From the NCBI RefSeq assembly GCF_004745945.1, contig NZ_SRLE01000014.1, positions 1-64,000 of the forward strand: a stretch of DNA of 64,000 nt, given 5' to 3'. Below are positions 50,479 to 59,368 of the stretch, one piece after another (the stretch's first letter is position 1; each line of letters begins with the position of its first letter). The position numbers and the translations under genes are program-made. The stretch is from Mangrovimicrobium sediminis. GTDB lineage: Bacteria; Pseudomonadota; Gammaproteobacteria; Pseudomonadales; Halieaceae. The notes beneath the pieces are model-generated. The model made no database searches and was not told the origin of the DNA. It saw only the letters and a program-made list of their open reading frames with translations.

Positions 50479-50910
50479 TCAGGCCAGCGGCGCCCACTTC
50501 CAGGTGATGGTCTCCTGCCCGTCGCGCTCGAACAGCGTGTCCAGCACCAGTTGCACCGGCATGCCCACACGCAGGTCGGCGCACTCGAGTCCGGCCACCC
50601 CCTGGCCGAGCACGATCATCTTCTCGCGCTCCAGTTCCACCGCGAGGATGGTGTAGGGCACGTGAGGGTCCTCGGCAACAAATGGCTCCGGGGGCTGGTA
50701 CATGGCGTTGGTGTAGGACCACAGCGTGCCGCGCCGCGACAGCGGCACCTCGTCGAACGCCTCGCTCTCACAGTCCGGATTGCGGCAGAACAGCGTCTGC
50801 CGCGGGAAATAGTAGGTACCGCAGGCGCGGCAGCGGGTACCGAGCAGGTGCGGCTCGCCATTTTCAATGGCAAACCAGCCCGGCAGGACCGGAACCTGGG
50901 ATTTGGACAT
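50479..50910 (-). CDS. DUF35 OB-fold protein with zinc ribbon
   Basis: 143 residues. The ribbon is CRACGTYYFPRQTLFC...C at about residues 27-47, followed by the OB-fold (GTLWSYTNAMYQPPEPF). It is the third DUF35 gene of the window and lies 86 bases before the thiolase. GGAG precedes the ATG. Expected role: partner subunit of the thiolase at 49205, by analogy with ChsH2-Ltp2 and acetone-carboxylase-like DUF35 systems. Confidence 0.87.
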   Translation of the reverse strand: MSKSQVPVLPGWFAIENGEPHLLGTRCRACGTYYFPRQTLFCRNPDCESEAFDEVPLSRRGTLWSYTNAMYQPPEPFVAEDPHVPYTILAVELEREKMIVLGQGVAGLECADLRVGMPVQLVLDTLFERDGQETITWKWAPLA

Positions 50911-50949
50911 GGTGCGCTCCGCTGGAGAGTGGACTGACAGGACAGCGGC

Positions 50950-50979
50950 ATCCTAGATGCTTAATTGAATATCTGTCAA
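50950..50979 (-). promoter_or_regulatory. Promoter of the DUF35/thiolase unit with dyad
   Basis: The minus strand reads -35 TTGACA (50979-50974), 18 bases, -10 TAGGAT (50955-50950). The dyad TTGAA-TATCT-GTCAA (50965-50979, plus strand) is almost perfectly symmetric and overlaps the -35. The divergent CoA ligase starts 131 bases away. Confidence 0.6.
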
Positions 50980-51109
50980 TTTTTACCCCTCGCTCACCCG
51001 CACAGGAATGGCCCACCTTGGTGGACTGCCTTGCAACGGGATGGCGACTGGACGAGATTGGCCCGCCCTCGCTATTATTGGCACATCGTCAGTTTTAAGA
51101 ATAAGCACC

Positions 51110-52609
51110 GTGACCAGCCACTACTTCGACCGCCAGCTCGCCGAACACCCCGACAGCCTCGCGCTCACCGACCTCGCGTCCACGCGCAGCTGGCGTGAGC
51201 TGGACCGCAACGTCGCCGCCCTCGCCCACTACCTGGCCACGGACGCGAACCTGACGCCGGGTGATCACCTGGCCATGCTGGTCGGCAACCGCGTCGAATA
51301 CATGGAGTGCCTGCTCGCCGGCCTGCTGACGGGACTGTGGGTAACGCCGGTCAACACCCACCTGACCGCCGGCGAGATCGACTACATCCGCCGCGACTGC
51401 GGCGCCAAGCTGGTGCTGCACGACGACGCCCATGCCGAACTCCTGGACGCGAGCGTTGCCGCCTGCAATATCCAGCGCGAACTCCCGCCCATCGTCGAAG
51501 AGCATGCGGGCCACAGCGTGGCGCCCACCGCCCCCGCCGGCGGCAACATGCTCTACACCAGCGGTACCACCGGCCGGCCCAAGGGCGTAAAGCGCGCCAA
51601 ACCGGACAACGTCGAGGCGATGATCGCGCGCATGTGCGGCTTCGGCAGCGCCTTCGGCCTCACCGGCGCCGGACCGCACCTGGTGACCGGCCCGCTGTAC
51701 CACGCCGCACCCGGCCTGTTCGCCACCTACGACCTGCTCAACGGCGCAACGGTGATCATCATGCCGCGCTGGGACTGCGCGACCTTTTTTCGCGCCGTGC
51801 GCGAACACCGGGTGGTCACCACCCACCTGGTGCCGACCATGTTCGTACGCCTGCTGGAGGCCCGCGAGCAGGGCGCGCAGGATATCGACGTCAGCTCGCT
51901 GCGCCACGTGCTGCACGGCGCGGCGCCGATCAGCCGCGGCGTCAAGCAGCGCATGCTGGACTGGTGGGGGCCGATTCTCACCGAGTACTGGGGCGCCACC
52001 GAGTCCGGCGTGGTTACCCTGGCCGACAGCGGCGAGTGGGTGTCGCACCCGGGCACCGTGGGCCGCCCCATTCCCAACTTCGAGGTGTATGTCGGCGACG
52101 CGCAGGGCAACCCAGTCGAGGATGCGGAGGGGTTGCTGTTCTGCCGGCACCGGCAGCTTGCCAGTGTCTTCCACTACCACGAGGATGCGGAAAAAACCCG
52201 CCGCGCCCACCCCCAGCCGCACGTGCTGTCGCTGGGCGATATCGGCCGGGTGGATGCGGACGGCTTCGTCTACCTGTCCGACCGCGAGTCCAACATGATT
52301 ATCTCCGGCGGGGTGAACATCTACCCCAGCGAGATCGAGCAGGCGCTGCTGGAGCACGCGGATATCGCCGACATTGCCGTGTTCGGCATTCCCAACGACG
52401 AGTGGGGCGAAGAGGTAAAAGCGGTGGTCGAGTTGCGCCCCGGTCTCGCCGGCGACGCCGCCATCGCCGAGGACATCCGCCGCTTCGGCCGCGAGCGGCT
52501 GGCCGGTTTCAAGGTGCCGCGCTCGGTGGATTTCGTCGAACGCCTGCCGCGCAACCCCACCGGCAAGGTACTGGTACGCCAGTTGAAGGCGCAGTATGCG
52601 ACGGGATGA
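51110..52609 (+). CDS. AMP-forming acyl-CoA synthetase
   Basis: 499 residues from the GTG at 51110 (VTSHYFDRQLAEHP); the frame is open upstream to an ATG at 51008 but that segment lacks family similarity. TSGTTGRPKGVKR, the EYWGATESG motif, GDIGRVDADGFVYLSDRESNMIISGG and the catalytic Lys in PTGKVLVRQL are present. It is close in type to the ligase at 3397. It is divergent from the third thiolase pair, sharing the dyad at 50965, and is followed by an MFS gene. Confidence 0.9.
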   Translation: MTSHYFDRQLAEHPDSLALTDLASTRSWRELDRNVAALAHYLATDANLTPGDHLAMLVGNRVEYMECLLAGLLTGLWVTPVNTHLTAGEIDYIRRDCGAKLVLHDDAHAELLDASVAACNIQRELPPIVEEHAGHSVAPTAPAGGNMLYTSGTTGRPKGVKRAKPDNVEAMIARMCGFGSAFGLTGAGPHLVTGPLYHAAPGLFATYDLLNGATVIIMPRWDCATFFRAVREHRVVTTHLVPTMFVRLLEAREQGAQDIDVSSLRHVLHGAAPISRGVKQRMLDWWGPILTEYWGATESGVVTLADSGEWVSHPGTVGRPIPNFEVYVGDAQGNPVEDAEGLLFCRHRQLASVFHYHEDAEKTRRAHPQPHVLSLGDIGRVDADGFVYLSDRESNMIISGGVNIYPSEIEQALLEHADIADIAVFGIPNDEWGEEVKAVVELRPGLAGDAAIAEDIRRFGRERLAGFKVPRSVDFVERLPRNPTGKVLVRQLKAQYATG

Positions 52610-52693
52610 ACAGCGCCTTTTGCCGCTGCGCGCCGGCCTGAGTTAGAGTAACGGTCGGCCCGACACCTGGCACACAGCGGAGCCCGAATAATA

Positions 52694-54073
52694 ATGAGTG
52701 AGACCACCACAGCAGCCACGCCTAACACCGTCGGTGCAGCCGCCACCGCGGCGACCAACGACACTAGCGTCGATGAAAAACCGGCGCCCGGGGCCTATTA
52801 CGCCCTCGGCGTCCTGCTCGCCGCCTACATCCTGTCCTTCGTCGACCGCAATGTGATGGCGGTACTGATCGGCCCGATTCGCGACGACCTGCAGATTTCC
52901 GATTTCCAGTACAGCCTGCTGCACGGCTTCGCGTTCTCCATGTTCTACATCGTGCTCGGCATTCCCATCGCCCGGCTCGCCGACCACGGCAACCGCAAGT
53001 GGATCGTCACCATCGGCATCTTCCTGTGGAGCGTGATGTGCTGCCTGTGCGGGCTGGCGCGCAGCGTGGCCACCCTGTTCGTCGCGCGCATCGGCGTCGG
53101 GGTGGGTGAAGCGGCGCTCTCGCCGCCGGCCTTTTCCATGCTCTCCGACCTGTTCCCGCCCGCGCGCCAGGCGCGCGCCTTCGCCATCTACAGCCTCGGC
53201 GTGACCGTGGGCGGCGGCCTCTCCGCCATCATCGGCGGCTTCGTCTACAAGTATTTCGCCGCGACTGGCGGCGCTACCCTCCCGCTGCTCGGCCACGTCG
53301 GCCCCTGGCAGATGACCTTTGTCAGCGTCGGCGCGCCGGGCTTGCTGCTGGTGGTGCTGCTGGGCTTCATCCGCGAGCCGCAACGCCGCCTGGACCGCGA
53401 CCCGGCCAGCGCCGGGGACGGCGCCAGCCTCGCCGAGTTCTGGGCCTGGCTGGTGCGCCACAAGCGCATCTACATCGGGGTGATGGGGGCTAACTCGCTG
53501 CTCACGGTAATGACCTACGGCATGCTCGCCTGGTTTATCGAATTCCTGATCCGCACCTACGGCGTGCCGCGCGAGAGCGCCGGCCTGCAGTTCGGCCTGA
53601 TCAACATCATCGCCGGCAGCCTCGGCGCGCTGGTCATCGGCTGGCTGGTGCAACCCATGGTGAGCCGCGGCATCAGCGACGCCCCTGCGCGTATGCTGCT
53701 GGTGATCGCCTGCCTGGTAGCCCTGCCCACCACCATCGGCCCGCTGTGCCCGACCCCGCAGCTGGCTATCCTGCTCGCCTGCCCGGCGATGTTCCTGCTC
53801 AACGGGTTTTACGGGCCGGGCGTCACCGCCCTGCAGGCGATCACCCCGAACCGCATGAAGGCGCAGGTCACCGCGCTGTCGCTGTTCTTCGCCAACCTGT
53901 TCGGGCTGGCGCTGGGGCCGACCATCGTCGCCATGCTCACGGATTTCCTGTTCGGCGACGATCAGTACCTGCGCTATTCGCTGGCGCTGCTGCCGGTGGT
54001 GCTGTGCCCGCTGGCGGCGCTGCTCGCCTGGCAGGCGCTGCGCCCCTACCGGGAGTTGCTGGAAGCCAGGTGA
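52694..54073 (+). CDS. MFS transporter, spinster-like
   Basis: 459 residues with twelve predicted membrane segments after a 30-residue Ala/Thr-rich leader. The signature SFVDRNVMAVLIGPIRDDL, RLADHGNRKW and GVGEAALSPPAFSMLSDLFP is that of the spinster/Spns branch, known from lipid and sphingosine-type transport in eukaryotes and common in bacterial degradation clusters. It may import or export the pathway acid. It follows the CoA ligase by about 85 bases and converges on a TetR gene. Confidence 0.88.
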   Translation: MSETTTAATPNTVGAAATAATNDTSVDEKPAPGAYYALGVLLAAYILSFVDRNVMAVLIGPIRDDLQISDFQYSLLHGFAFSMFYIVLGIPIARLADHGNRKWIVTIGIFLWSVMCCLCGLARSVATLFVARIGVGVGEAALSPPAFSMLSDLFPPARQARAFAIYSLGVTVGGGLSAIIGGFVYKYFAATGGATLPLLGHVGPWQMTFVSVGAPGLLLVVLLGFIREPQRRLDRDPASAGDGASLAEFWAWLVRHKRIYIGVMGANSLLTVMTYGMLAWFIEFLIRTYGVPRESAGLQFGLINIIAGSLGALVIGWLVQPMVSRGISDAPARMLLVIACLVALPTTIGPLCPTPQLAILLACPAMFLLNGFYGPGVTALQAITPNRMKAQVTALSLFFANLFGLALGPTIVAMLTDFLFGDDQYLRYSLALLPVVLCPLAALLAWQALRPYRELLEAR

Positions 54074-54086
54074 TGGTCTCGCGGAA

Positions 54087-54104
54087 CCGGGCCGGACAGC
54101 CCGG
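54087..54104. terminator. Short GC hairpin between convergent genes
   Basis: CCGGGC-CGGACA-GCCCGG forms a 6-bp stem 13 bases after the MFS stop. There is no T tract. Weak evidence for termination. Confidence 0.3.
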
Positions 54105-54116
54105 GGACAGGGAATG

Positions 54117-54767
54117 TCAGGCCTTGCTGAGCAGGACCCGGTAGAGCAGTTCCACCACGCCGGCGCTGAGCTGCTTGCGGGTTTGCCGCGTGGCACCGGC
54201 AATGCCGATATCGTGCTGCGCGGCCAGCGCGCCCATCGCCGCGTGAATGGCGATGGCGATCTGCTGCGGGTTTTCCAGGCGCGGGTTGATCTGGGCGATC
54301 TTCTTGCCCAGCGCCTGCAGGATGCCGCGGGTGGTCTCGATACGCAGGTTGAGGAAACGCAGGTTGCCCTGGTCCGCCTCGAGGTTGCGGATGCGCAGCT
54401 CGATGCGGTACTTCTCCCACAGCTCGCCGTAGATCTCGACGAAGCGGCGTACGCGGGACTCGAGGTTATCTTCCGTCCACTCGGCGTTGAGCACTTCGTA
54501 GAGGGGGTCGAGGTTCAGTGCCGCCGCCTGCACGCAGGCGAACAGCACGTCCTCGATATCCTCGAAGTAGACGTAGAAAGTGGAACTGGAGACATCCGCC
54601 TCGAAGGCGACGTCGGATACCGTGAGGTCTTTGTAGGACCGGTTTTTCAGCATCTCCAGGGTGACGTCCATGATCCGCTGGCGGGTCTCCCTGCCCTTGC
54701 GGCCCATCTTCTGGCCGTGCAGATTGCGAACCTCTTTTTCCACTGACTGATTTCCCGCGGCTGTCAT
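54117..54767 (-). CDS. TetR-family transcriptional regulator, candidate regulon controller
   Basis: About 216 residues from the ATG at 54767. The frame opens at 54809, but a promoter with its -10 at 54779-54774 argues against that start; a GTG at 54743 is also possible. The HTH (LTVSDVAFEADVSSSTFYVYFED) lies at about residues 47-69, with a C-terminal all-helical ligand domain. Its own promoter carries the dyad TTGAA-GCCGC-GTCAG found at nine other promoters. That makes it the best local candidate for the protein that reads this motif. The link is inference from position only. Confidence 0.88.
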   Translation of the reverse strand: MTAAGNQSVEKEVRNLHGQKMGRKGRETRQRIMDVTLEMLKNRSYKDLTVSDVAFEADVSSSTFYVYFEDIEDVLFACVQAAALNLDPLYEVLNAEWTEDNLESRVRRFVEIYGELWEKYRIELRIRNLEADQGNLRFLNLRIETTRGILQALGKKIAQINPRLENPQQIAIAIHAAMGALAAQHDIGIAGATRQTRKQLSAGVVELLYRVLLSKA

Positions 54768-54773
54768 TGGCCG

Positions 54774-54802
54774 ATGGTAGCCCAAGACTGACGCGGCTTC
54801 AA
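54774..54802 (-). promoter_or_regulatory. TetR promoter with dyad in the -35/spacer
   Basis: The minus strand reads -35 TTGAAG (54802-54797), 17 bases, -10 TACCAT (54779-54774). The dyad TTGAA-GCCGC-GTCAG (54802-54788) covers the -35 and half the spacer, a typical place for autorepression. Confidence 0.5.
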
Positions 54803-54901
54803 TTTTCACCTACCCGGACGACACCCTGCGCCGCGCGGTGAGCGCCGCGCGGAGAGAGCCTCGAAGTGAGTACCTCGTAGAGAGCGCCTGGCGGCCCGGG
54901 C

Positions 54902-57223
54902 TTACCGCGGCAGGGCGTAGGCCAGCACCGCCGCCGCGGAGGGGCCGGGAATACCGGGGTGGCCGCCCGCCGCGATGACCACGAACTGCCGGCCGCTGGG
55001 AGCGGTATATGTCATCGGCGTCGCCGCCCCCACTGCGGGCAGCCTGGCGCTCCACAGCTCGCGGCCGTTGCCGATATCCAGCGCGCGCAAACGGCGGTCC
55101 TGCGCTGCGCCGATGAACACCAGGCCGCCGCCGGTGGTGATGGCGCCGCCGGCATTGGGCACGCCCATGGTGATCGGCAGGCGGGTTTCAATGCCCCAGG
55201 GGCCGGAGTGTTCCGCGGTACCCAGCGGCTTGCTCCACAGCAGTTCGCGGCTGCCGATGGCGAAGGCGCTGATGCGGCCGTAGGGCGGCCGCTGGCAGGG
55301 CGCGCCCAGTGGCGAGAGAAAGACCTTGCGCTTGAAGGCGTAGGGCACGCGCTCCTGCGGGTAGAGCAGCGTGTCCTTCGAGCCGGCGAGGTCCAGCGCC
55401 GCCGCCTCCTCGTGAGTGATCATCTGGCCCGTTTCCGCCATGTGCAGGCTGCTCGCCACCATGATGCCGCGGTCCAGGTCCACGCTGACACTGCCCCAGT
55501 TGCTGCCGCCGGCGGCCCCCGGGTAATTGAGCGTGGTATCGGTGGACGGCGGGTTGAAGTCGCCCTCATAGCGTAGCTGGCGGAAGCGCACGCGGCACCA
55601 CAGCTGGTCCAGGGCAGTCATGCCCCACATGTCGGTCTCGGTCAGGTGCTCGCCGGCCAGCGAGGGGAAGCCCGTGGTATAGGGCTGGGTCGGCGAGATG
55701 GGCTCGCCGGGCAGGCCGCCCTGGGGCACGGGCTTTTCCACCACCGGGTCGATGGGCGTGCCATCGCGGCGGTCGAGCAGGAAGGTCTCGCCGCGCTTGG
55801 TGGGCACGATCAGCGCGGGCAGCGGCTGGCCGTCCTGGTAGATATCCACCGCCACCGGCTGCGAGGCGACGTCGTAGTCCCACAGGTCGTGGTGCACGGT
55901 CTGGAAGGACCAGCGCACGGCGCCGGTTGCCGCGTCCAGGGCGACAATGGAGGAGCTGTATTTCAAGGCCGCCGCGGAGCGCTCGACGCCGTAGTAGTCC
56001 GGCGGGCTGTTGCCGGTGGGGATGAACACCAGGCCGCGCTCCGGGTCCGCGCTGAATACCGACCAGGCGTTGGGCGTGTCCAGGGTGTAGCTGTCGCCCT
56101 CCTCCGGCAGGCCGCGCGGCACCGGGTAGCCGGCATCCCAGGCCCAGCGCAGCTCGCCGCTGAGCGCGTCGTAGCCGCGGATGACGCCGGCGGGGGCGTC
56201 GAAGAACGAGAGGTAGTCGTTGACGAACTGGCCGACCACCGCCACGCCATTGACGATGGCCGGCGGCGAGGTGACTGACAGCGCGCCGGGCGGGATCCTG
56301 CCCATACCCAGGCGCATGTCGGCGGCGCCGTTGTCGCCGAAGGAGGTGCAGGCGCTGCCGTCATCGGCGTTGACCGCGAGCAACCGCCCGTCCGCGGTGC
56401 CGTAAATCAGCCGCCGCGGGCACTTCGAGGTGCCGGGGGGCGCCTCGTAGTAGGACACGCCGCGACAGGTGGTGACGAACACGCCGTCGAGGTTGATGTC
56501 CGGGTCGTGCCGCCAACGTTCCTTGCCGGTCTCGGGGTCCAGCGCGACCACAACATTGCGATCCACGCACAGGTACAGATAGCCGTTCGCCGCCAGCGGC
56601 GTCGGTTCGAAGCTGTGCGCGCCGAAGCTCGCCAGCGGCGGAACATCGGAATCGTAGCGCCAGGCCAGCTCGAGTTGATGCACGTTGCTGTTGTCGATCT
56701 GCTGCAGCGGCGAGAAGCGGTCGCCGGCGGCGTTGCGTCCCCACACACGCCACTCGCCGGCATCCGCCGCCGGTGCCGGCTGCACTGTCGCCGACGGCAG
56801 TTCCTCGCCCTGCCAGTCGGCGAGAGCGAAGGCGCCACCCACTACGACCAGCGATGCCAGGCCGGACAGCGCGGCCCAGCTGGCAGCCCCTGCGCCCGCC
56901 GTGCGCAGGGTACCCGGCAGCAGGAACACCAGCGCGAGCACCGCCAGCAGCGTCAGCCGCGGCACCAGCGCCCAGCCATCCATGCCGACCTCCCACAGGC
57001 TCCAGCCCAGGGTCGCCCAGACGATTGCACCGAACAGCCACGCGCCCAGTGCCGGCATGACGAACAGGCACAGGGCGGTGAACAGCAGTGCGACCCCGGT
57101 GGCCACGTAGTAGGCGCTGCCGTCCAGCTGCAGCAGCTGCCAGCCGCCCCACGCGAAGGCCGCACCCAGCAGGGCGAGCAAAATCCCCAGCAGCTGTCGG
57201 CTGATGCCTGATGAATAGTACAT
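54902..57223 (-). CDS. Membrane-bound PQQ-dependent dehydrogenase (glucose/quinate type)
   Basis: 773 residues. Five hydrophobic segments at the N-terminus (about 8-135) anchor it in the inner membrane, as in mGDH and quinate dehydrogenase. A periplasmic eight-bladed propeller follows, with W-motif repeats (VALDPETGKERW, GYDALSGELRWAWD, ALDAATGAVRWSFQ) and HHDLWDYD. It oxidises an alcohol or sugar-like substrate in the periplasm and passes electrons to ubiquinone. GGAG precedes the ATG. PQQ synthesis genes are not in the window. The substrate may be a cyclic alcohol of the pathway. Confidence 0.9.
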   Translation of the reverse strand: MYYSSGISRQLLGILLALLGAAFAWGGWQLLQLDGSAYYVATGVALLFTALCLFVMPALGAWLFGAIVWATLGWSLWEVGMDGWALVPRLTLLAVLALVFLLPGTLRTAGAGAASWAALSGLASLVVVGGAFALADWQGEELPSATVQPAPAADAGEWRVWGRNAAGDRFSPLQQIDNSNVHQLELAWRYDSDVPPLASFGAHSFEPTPLAANGYLYLCVDRNVVVALDPETGKERWRHDPDINLDGVFVTTCRGVSYYEAPPGTSKCPRRLIYGTADGRLLAVNADDGSACTSFGDNGAADMRLGMGRIPPGALSVTSPPAIVNGVAVVGQFVNDYLSFFDAPAGVIRGYDALSGELRWAWDAGYPVPRGLPEEGDSYTLDTPNAWSVFSADPERGLVFIPTGNSPPDYYGVERSAAALKYSSSIVALDAATGAVRWSFQTVHHDLWDYDVASQPVAVDIYQDGQPLPALIVPTKRGETFLLDRRDGTPIDPVVEKPVPQGGLPGEPISPTQPYTTGFPSLAGEHLTETDMWGMTALDQLWCRVRFRQLRYEGDFNPPSTDTTLNYPGAAGGSNWGSVSVDLDRGIMVASSLHMAETGQMITHEEAAALDLAGSKDTLLYPQERVPYAFKRKVFLSPLGAPCQRPPYGRISAFAIGSRELLWSKPLGTAEHSGPWGIETRLPITMGVPNAGGAITTGGGLVFIGAAQDRRLRALDIGNGRELWSARLPAVGAATPMTYTAPSGRQFVVIAAGGHPGIPGPSAAAVLAYALPR

Positions 57224-57408
57224 GCGGTGATCTCCCCGGCCTTGCGCGTCTTGTTATGGTTGACTGTCGTCGCGTGGATACAGCGTTGGGTGAAGATATG
57301 ATACCTTGTTTTTTAATTTTCACCCATGCCCGATTCCATCCGGCATGGCCGGCCCGATAACAAACGCCCGTCGCCGCGAGGCAGGCGGACAATAAAGGGA
57401 ACCACCGT

Positions 57409-58527
57409 GTGAGCGACCTGCGCAATTTCATTCTGGAAATCCCCCAGGCGGAGCTCGACGACCTGCACACGCGCCTGCGCAGCACGCGCTGGCTGCAGGA
57501 CAGCTTCGACGGCGACTGGGCCTACGGCGCGCCCCTGCCCTTCGTGCGCGAGTTGTGTGCCTACTGGCTGGAGGGCTTCGACTGGCGCGCGGTGGAGGCG
57601 AAGGCCAATAGCCACCGGCAGTGCCTGGCCCGGGTCGATGGCCTCGACGTGCACGCGATGTACCGGCAATCATCGCACCCGGATGCAATCCCGCTGCTGC
57701 TGTTGCATGGCTGGCCGAGTTCCTGCCTGGATTTTCTCGACCTGCTCGAACCACTGGCCGAACCGCCGGTGGGCCAGCCCGCCTTCCACCCGGTGGCCGC
57801 CTCCCTGCCCGGCTACGCCTTCTCCACCAGCCGCCCGGGCATGACACCGCAGGCGATGGCACCGATCCTGGTGGGCCTCATGGAACAACTGGGCTACCAG
57901 CGTTTCGCCGTGCAGGGCGGCGACTGGGGCAGCCTGGTCGGCACTGAACTCGCGCGGCAGTTCCCGGAGCGGGTGATCGGGCTGCACCTCAACCTGGTCA
58001 ACGGCAGCCCGCCGGAGGACCCGGACGCGCTGCCGCTGGACGACGAGGAGAAAACCTGGACCACCGCCATCGACGACTGGCGCAGCTACCCGCACCTCAC
58101 CCTGCAGTCGCAGAAACCGGCGAGCCTGAGCCATGCGCTCAACGACTCCCCCGCCGGCCTGGCGGCGTGGATCGGCGAGAAACTGCACGACTGGACCGAC
58201 AACCGCGACGGCCCCGCCGTCAGCCCGGACCAGATGCTCGCCAACATCGCGCTGTACTGGTTCAGCGGCTGCGCCGGCTCCGCCTCGCGCCTGTACTACG
58301 AGATGGCGCACAACCCGGTGCAGGAGCGCTACGTCACCGTACCCACCGCCGGCGCCATCTTCCCGCTGGAGGTAGTGAAACTGCCGCGCGCCTGGGCCGA
58401 GCGCCACTACAACATCGTGCAGTGGACGGTGTACGAACGCGGCGGGCACTTCCCTGCCTGGGAGCAGCCCGCGGCGCTGCTCGACGACCTGCGGCGCTTC
58501 GCCGCCCACCTGCAAGCGAACCACTGA
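57409..58527 (+). CDS. Epoxide hydrolase (microsomal/juvenile-hormone type)
   Basis: 372 residues, GTG start. The N-terminal EHN segment (FILEIPQAELDDLHTRLRSTRW) precedes the alpha/beta-hydrolase core. HGWP (100-103) forms the oxyanion hole, the nucleophile Asp is D172 in GGDWGS, and the C-terminal His lies in RGGHFPAWEQP. It would open an epoxide to a diol, suiting terpenoid epoxides made by a P450. It is followed within ten bases by an SDR gene, so diol oxidation may be the next step. Confidence 0.92.
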   Translation: MSDLRNFILEIPQAELDDLHTRLRSTRWLQDSFDGDWAYGAPLPFVRELCAYWLEGFDWRAVEAKANSHRQCLARVDGLDVHAMYRQSSHPDAIPLLLLHGWPSSCLDFLDLLEPLAEPPVGQPAFHPVAASLPGYAFSTSRPGMTPQAMAPILVGLMEQLGYQRFAVQGGDWGSLVGTELARQFPERVIGLHLNLVNGSPPEDPDALPLDDEEKTWTTAIDDWRSYPHLTLQSQKPASLSHALNDSPAGLAAWIGEKLHDWTDNRDGPAVSPDQMLANIALYWFSGCAGSASRLYYEMAHNPVQERYVTVPTAGAIFPLEVVKLPRAWAERHYNIVQWTVYERGGHFPAWEQPAALLDDLRRFAAHLQANH

Positions 58528-58537
58528 GGAGAACCGC

Positions 58538-59314
58538 GTGAGCAACCCCTATGCACAACTGGACCTGGGCGGCAGAACCCTGCTGGTCACCGGCGGTACC
58601 GGTGGACTCGGCAGCGCCACCGCGCGGCTGTGCGCCAGCCGCGGCGCGCAGGTGGTGATCGCCGACCTCGACGCCGACGCCGGCACAGCGCTGGCCAAAG
58701 ACATTCGCGCGGACGGCGGCGAGGCCGCGTTCGTGCGCACCGATGTCACCGACGAGGCACAGGTGAAAGCCATGGTCGCGTTTGCGGTCGACACCTTCGG
58801 AGGCCTGCACGGAGCGTTCAACAACGCCGGCATCGACAACGGGCACAAGACCATCCTCGAGGCGGACCTCGCCCACTGGCAGCAGAATCTCGCGGTCAAT
58901 CTCACCGGCGTGTTCCTGTGCCTGAAGTACGAGATCGAACACATGATCGCCACGGGTACCAGCGGCGCCATCGTCAACACCTCATCCACCGCCGGCGCCG
59001 TGGGCTGCGCCAACGCCGTGGCCTATATCAGCGCCAAGCACGGCGTGGTGGGCCTGACCCGCTCGACGGCGGTGGATTACAGCGCCAAAGGTATTCGCGT
59101 CAACGCGGTGCTGCCCGGCGCGGTGAACACGCCGATGCTGGAGGGCGCGCTGGAGGACAAGGCGTTTGCGGAGATGGTCGCACGCAGCCACCCGATCGGG
59201 CGGGTGGGTCAGGCGCCCGAAGTGGCGGAAACGGTGGCATGGTTGCTGTCGGATGCGGCGGCGTTTGTGACCGGCGCGTGTGTGTCGGTGGATGGGGGAT
59301 TTACCACCCAGTAG
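58538..59314 (+). CDS. Short-chain dehydrogenase/reductase
   Basis: 258 residues, GTG start behind GAGGAG. TGGTGGLG (about 18-25), IADLDAD (NAD-type Asp), NNAGIDNG, TSSTAG and YISAK are all intact. It is cotranscribed with the epoxide hydrolase and would oxidise the diol product or a related alcohol. The following regulator gene converges 54 bases downstream without a visible hairpin. Confidence 0.89.
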   Translation: MSNPYAQLDLGGRTLLVTGGTGGLGSATARLCASRGAQVVIADLDADAGTALAKDIRADGGEAAFVRTDVTDEAQVKAMVAFAVDTFGGLHGAFNNAGIDNGHKTILEADLAHWQQNLAVNLTGVFLCLKYEIEHMIATGTSGAIVNTSSTAGAVGCANAVAYISAKHGVVGLTRSTAVDYSAKGIRVNAVLPGAVNTPMLEGALEDKAFAEMVARSHPIGRVGQAPEVAETVAWLLSDAAAFVTGACVSVDGGFTTQ

Positions 59315-59368
59315 CGCCCATCCTCGCAATGGGGAGCGAATCGCGCGCCAGGTGGTCCGTAGCTCGAT

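Noticed and set aside
51008-51109. N-terminal extension of the CoA ligase to an ATG at 51008
   Set aside because: The segment has no ligase similarity; the GTG at 51110 matches the family N-terminus.
57260-57275. TTGAC between the PQQ dehydrogenase and epoxide hydrolase genes
   Set aside because: The opposite arm is CGCGA on the complementary reading and does not fit NTRAN; I left it out of the regulon set.
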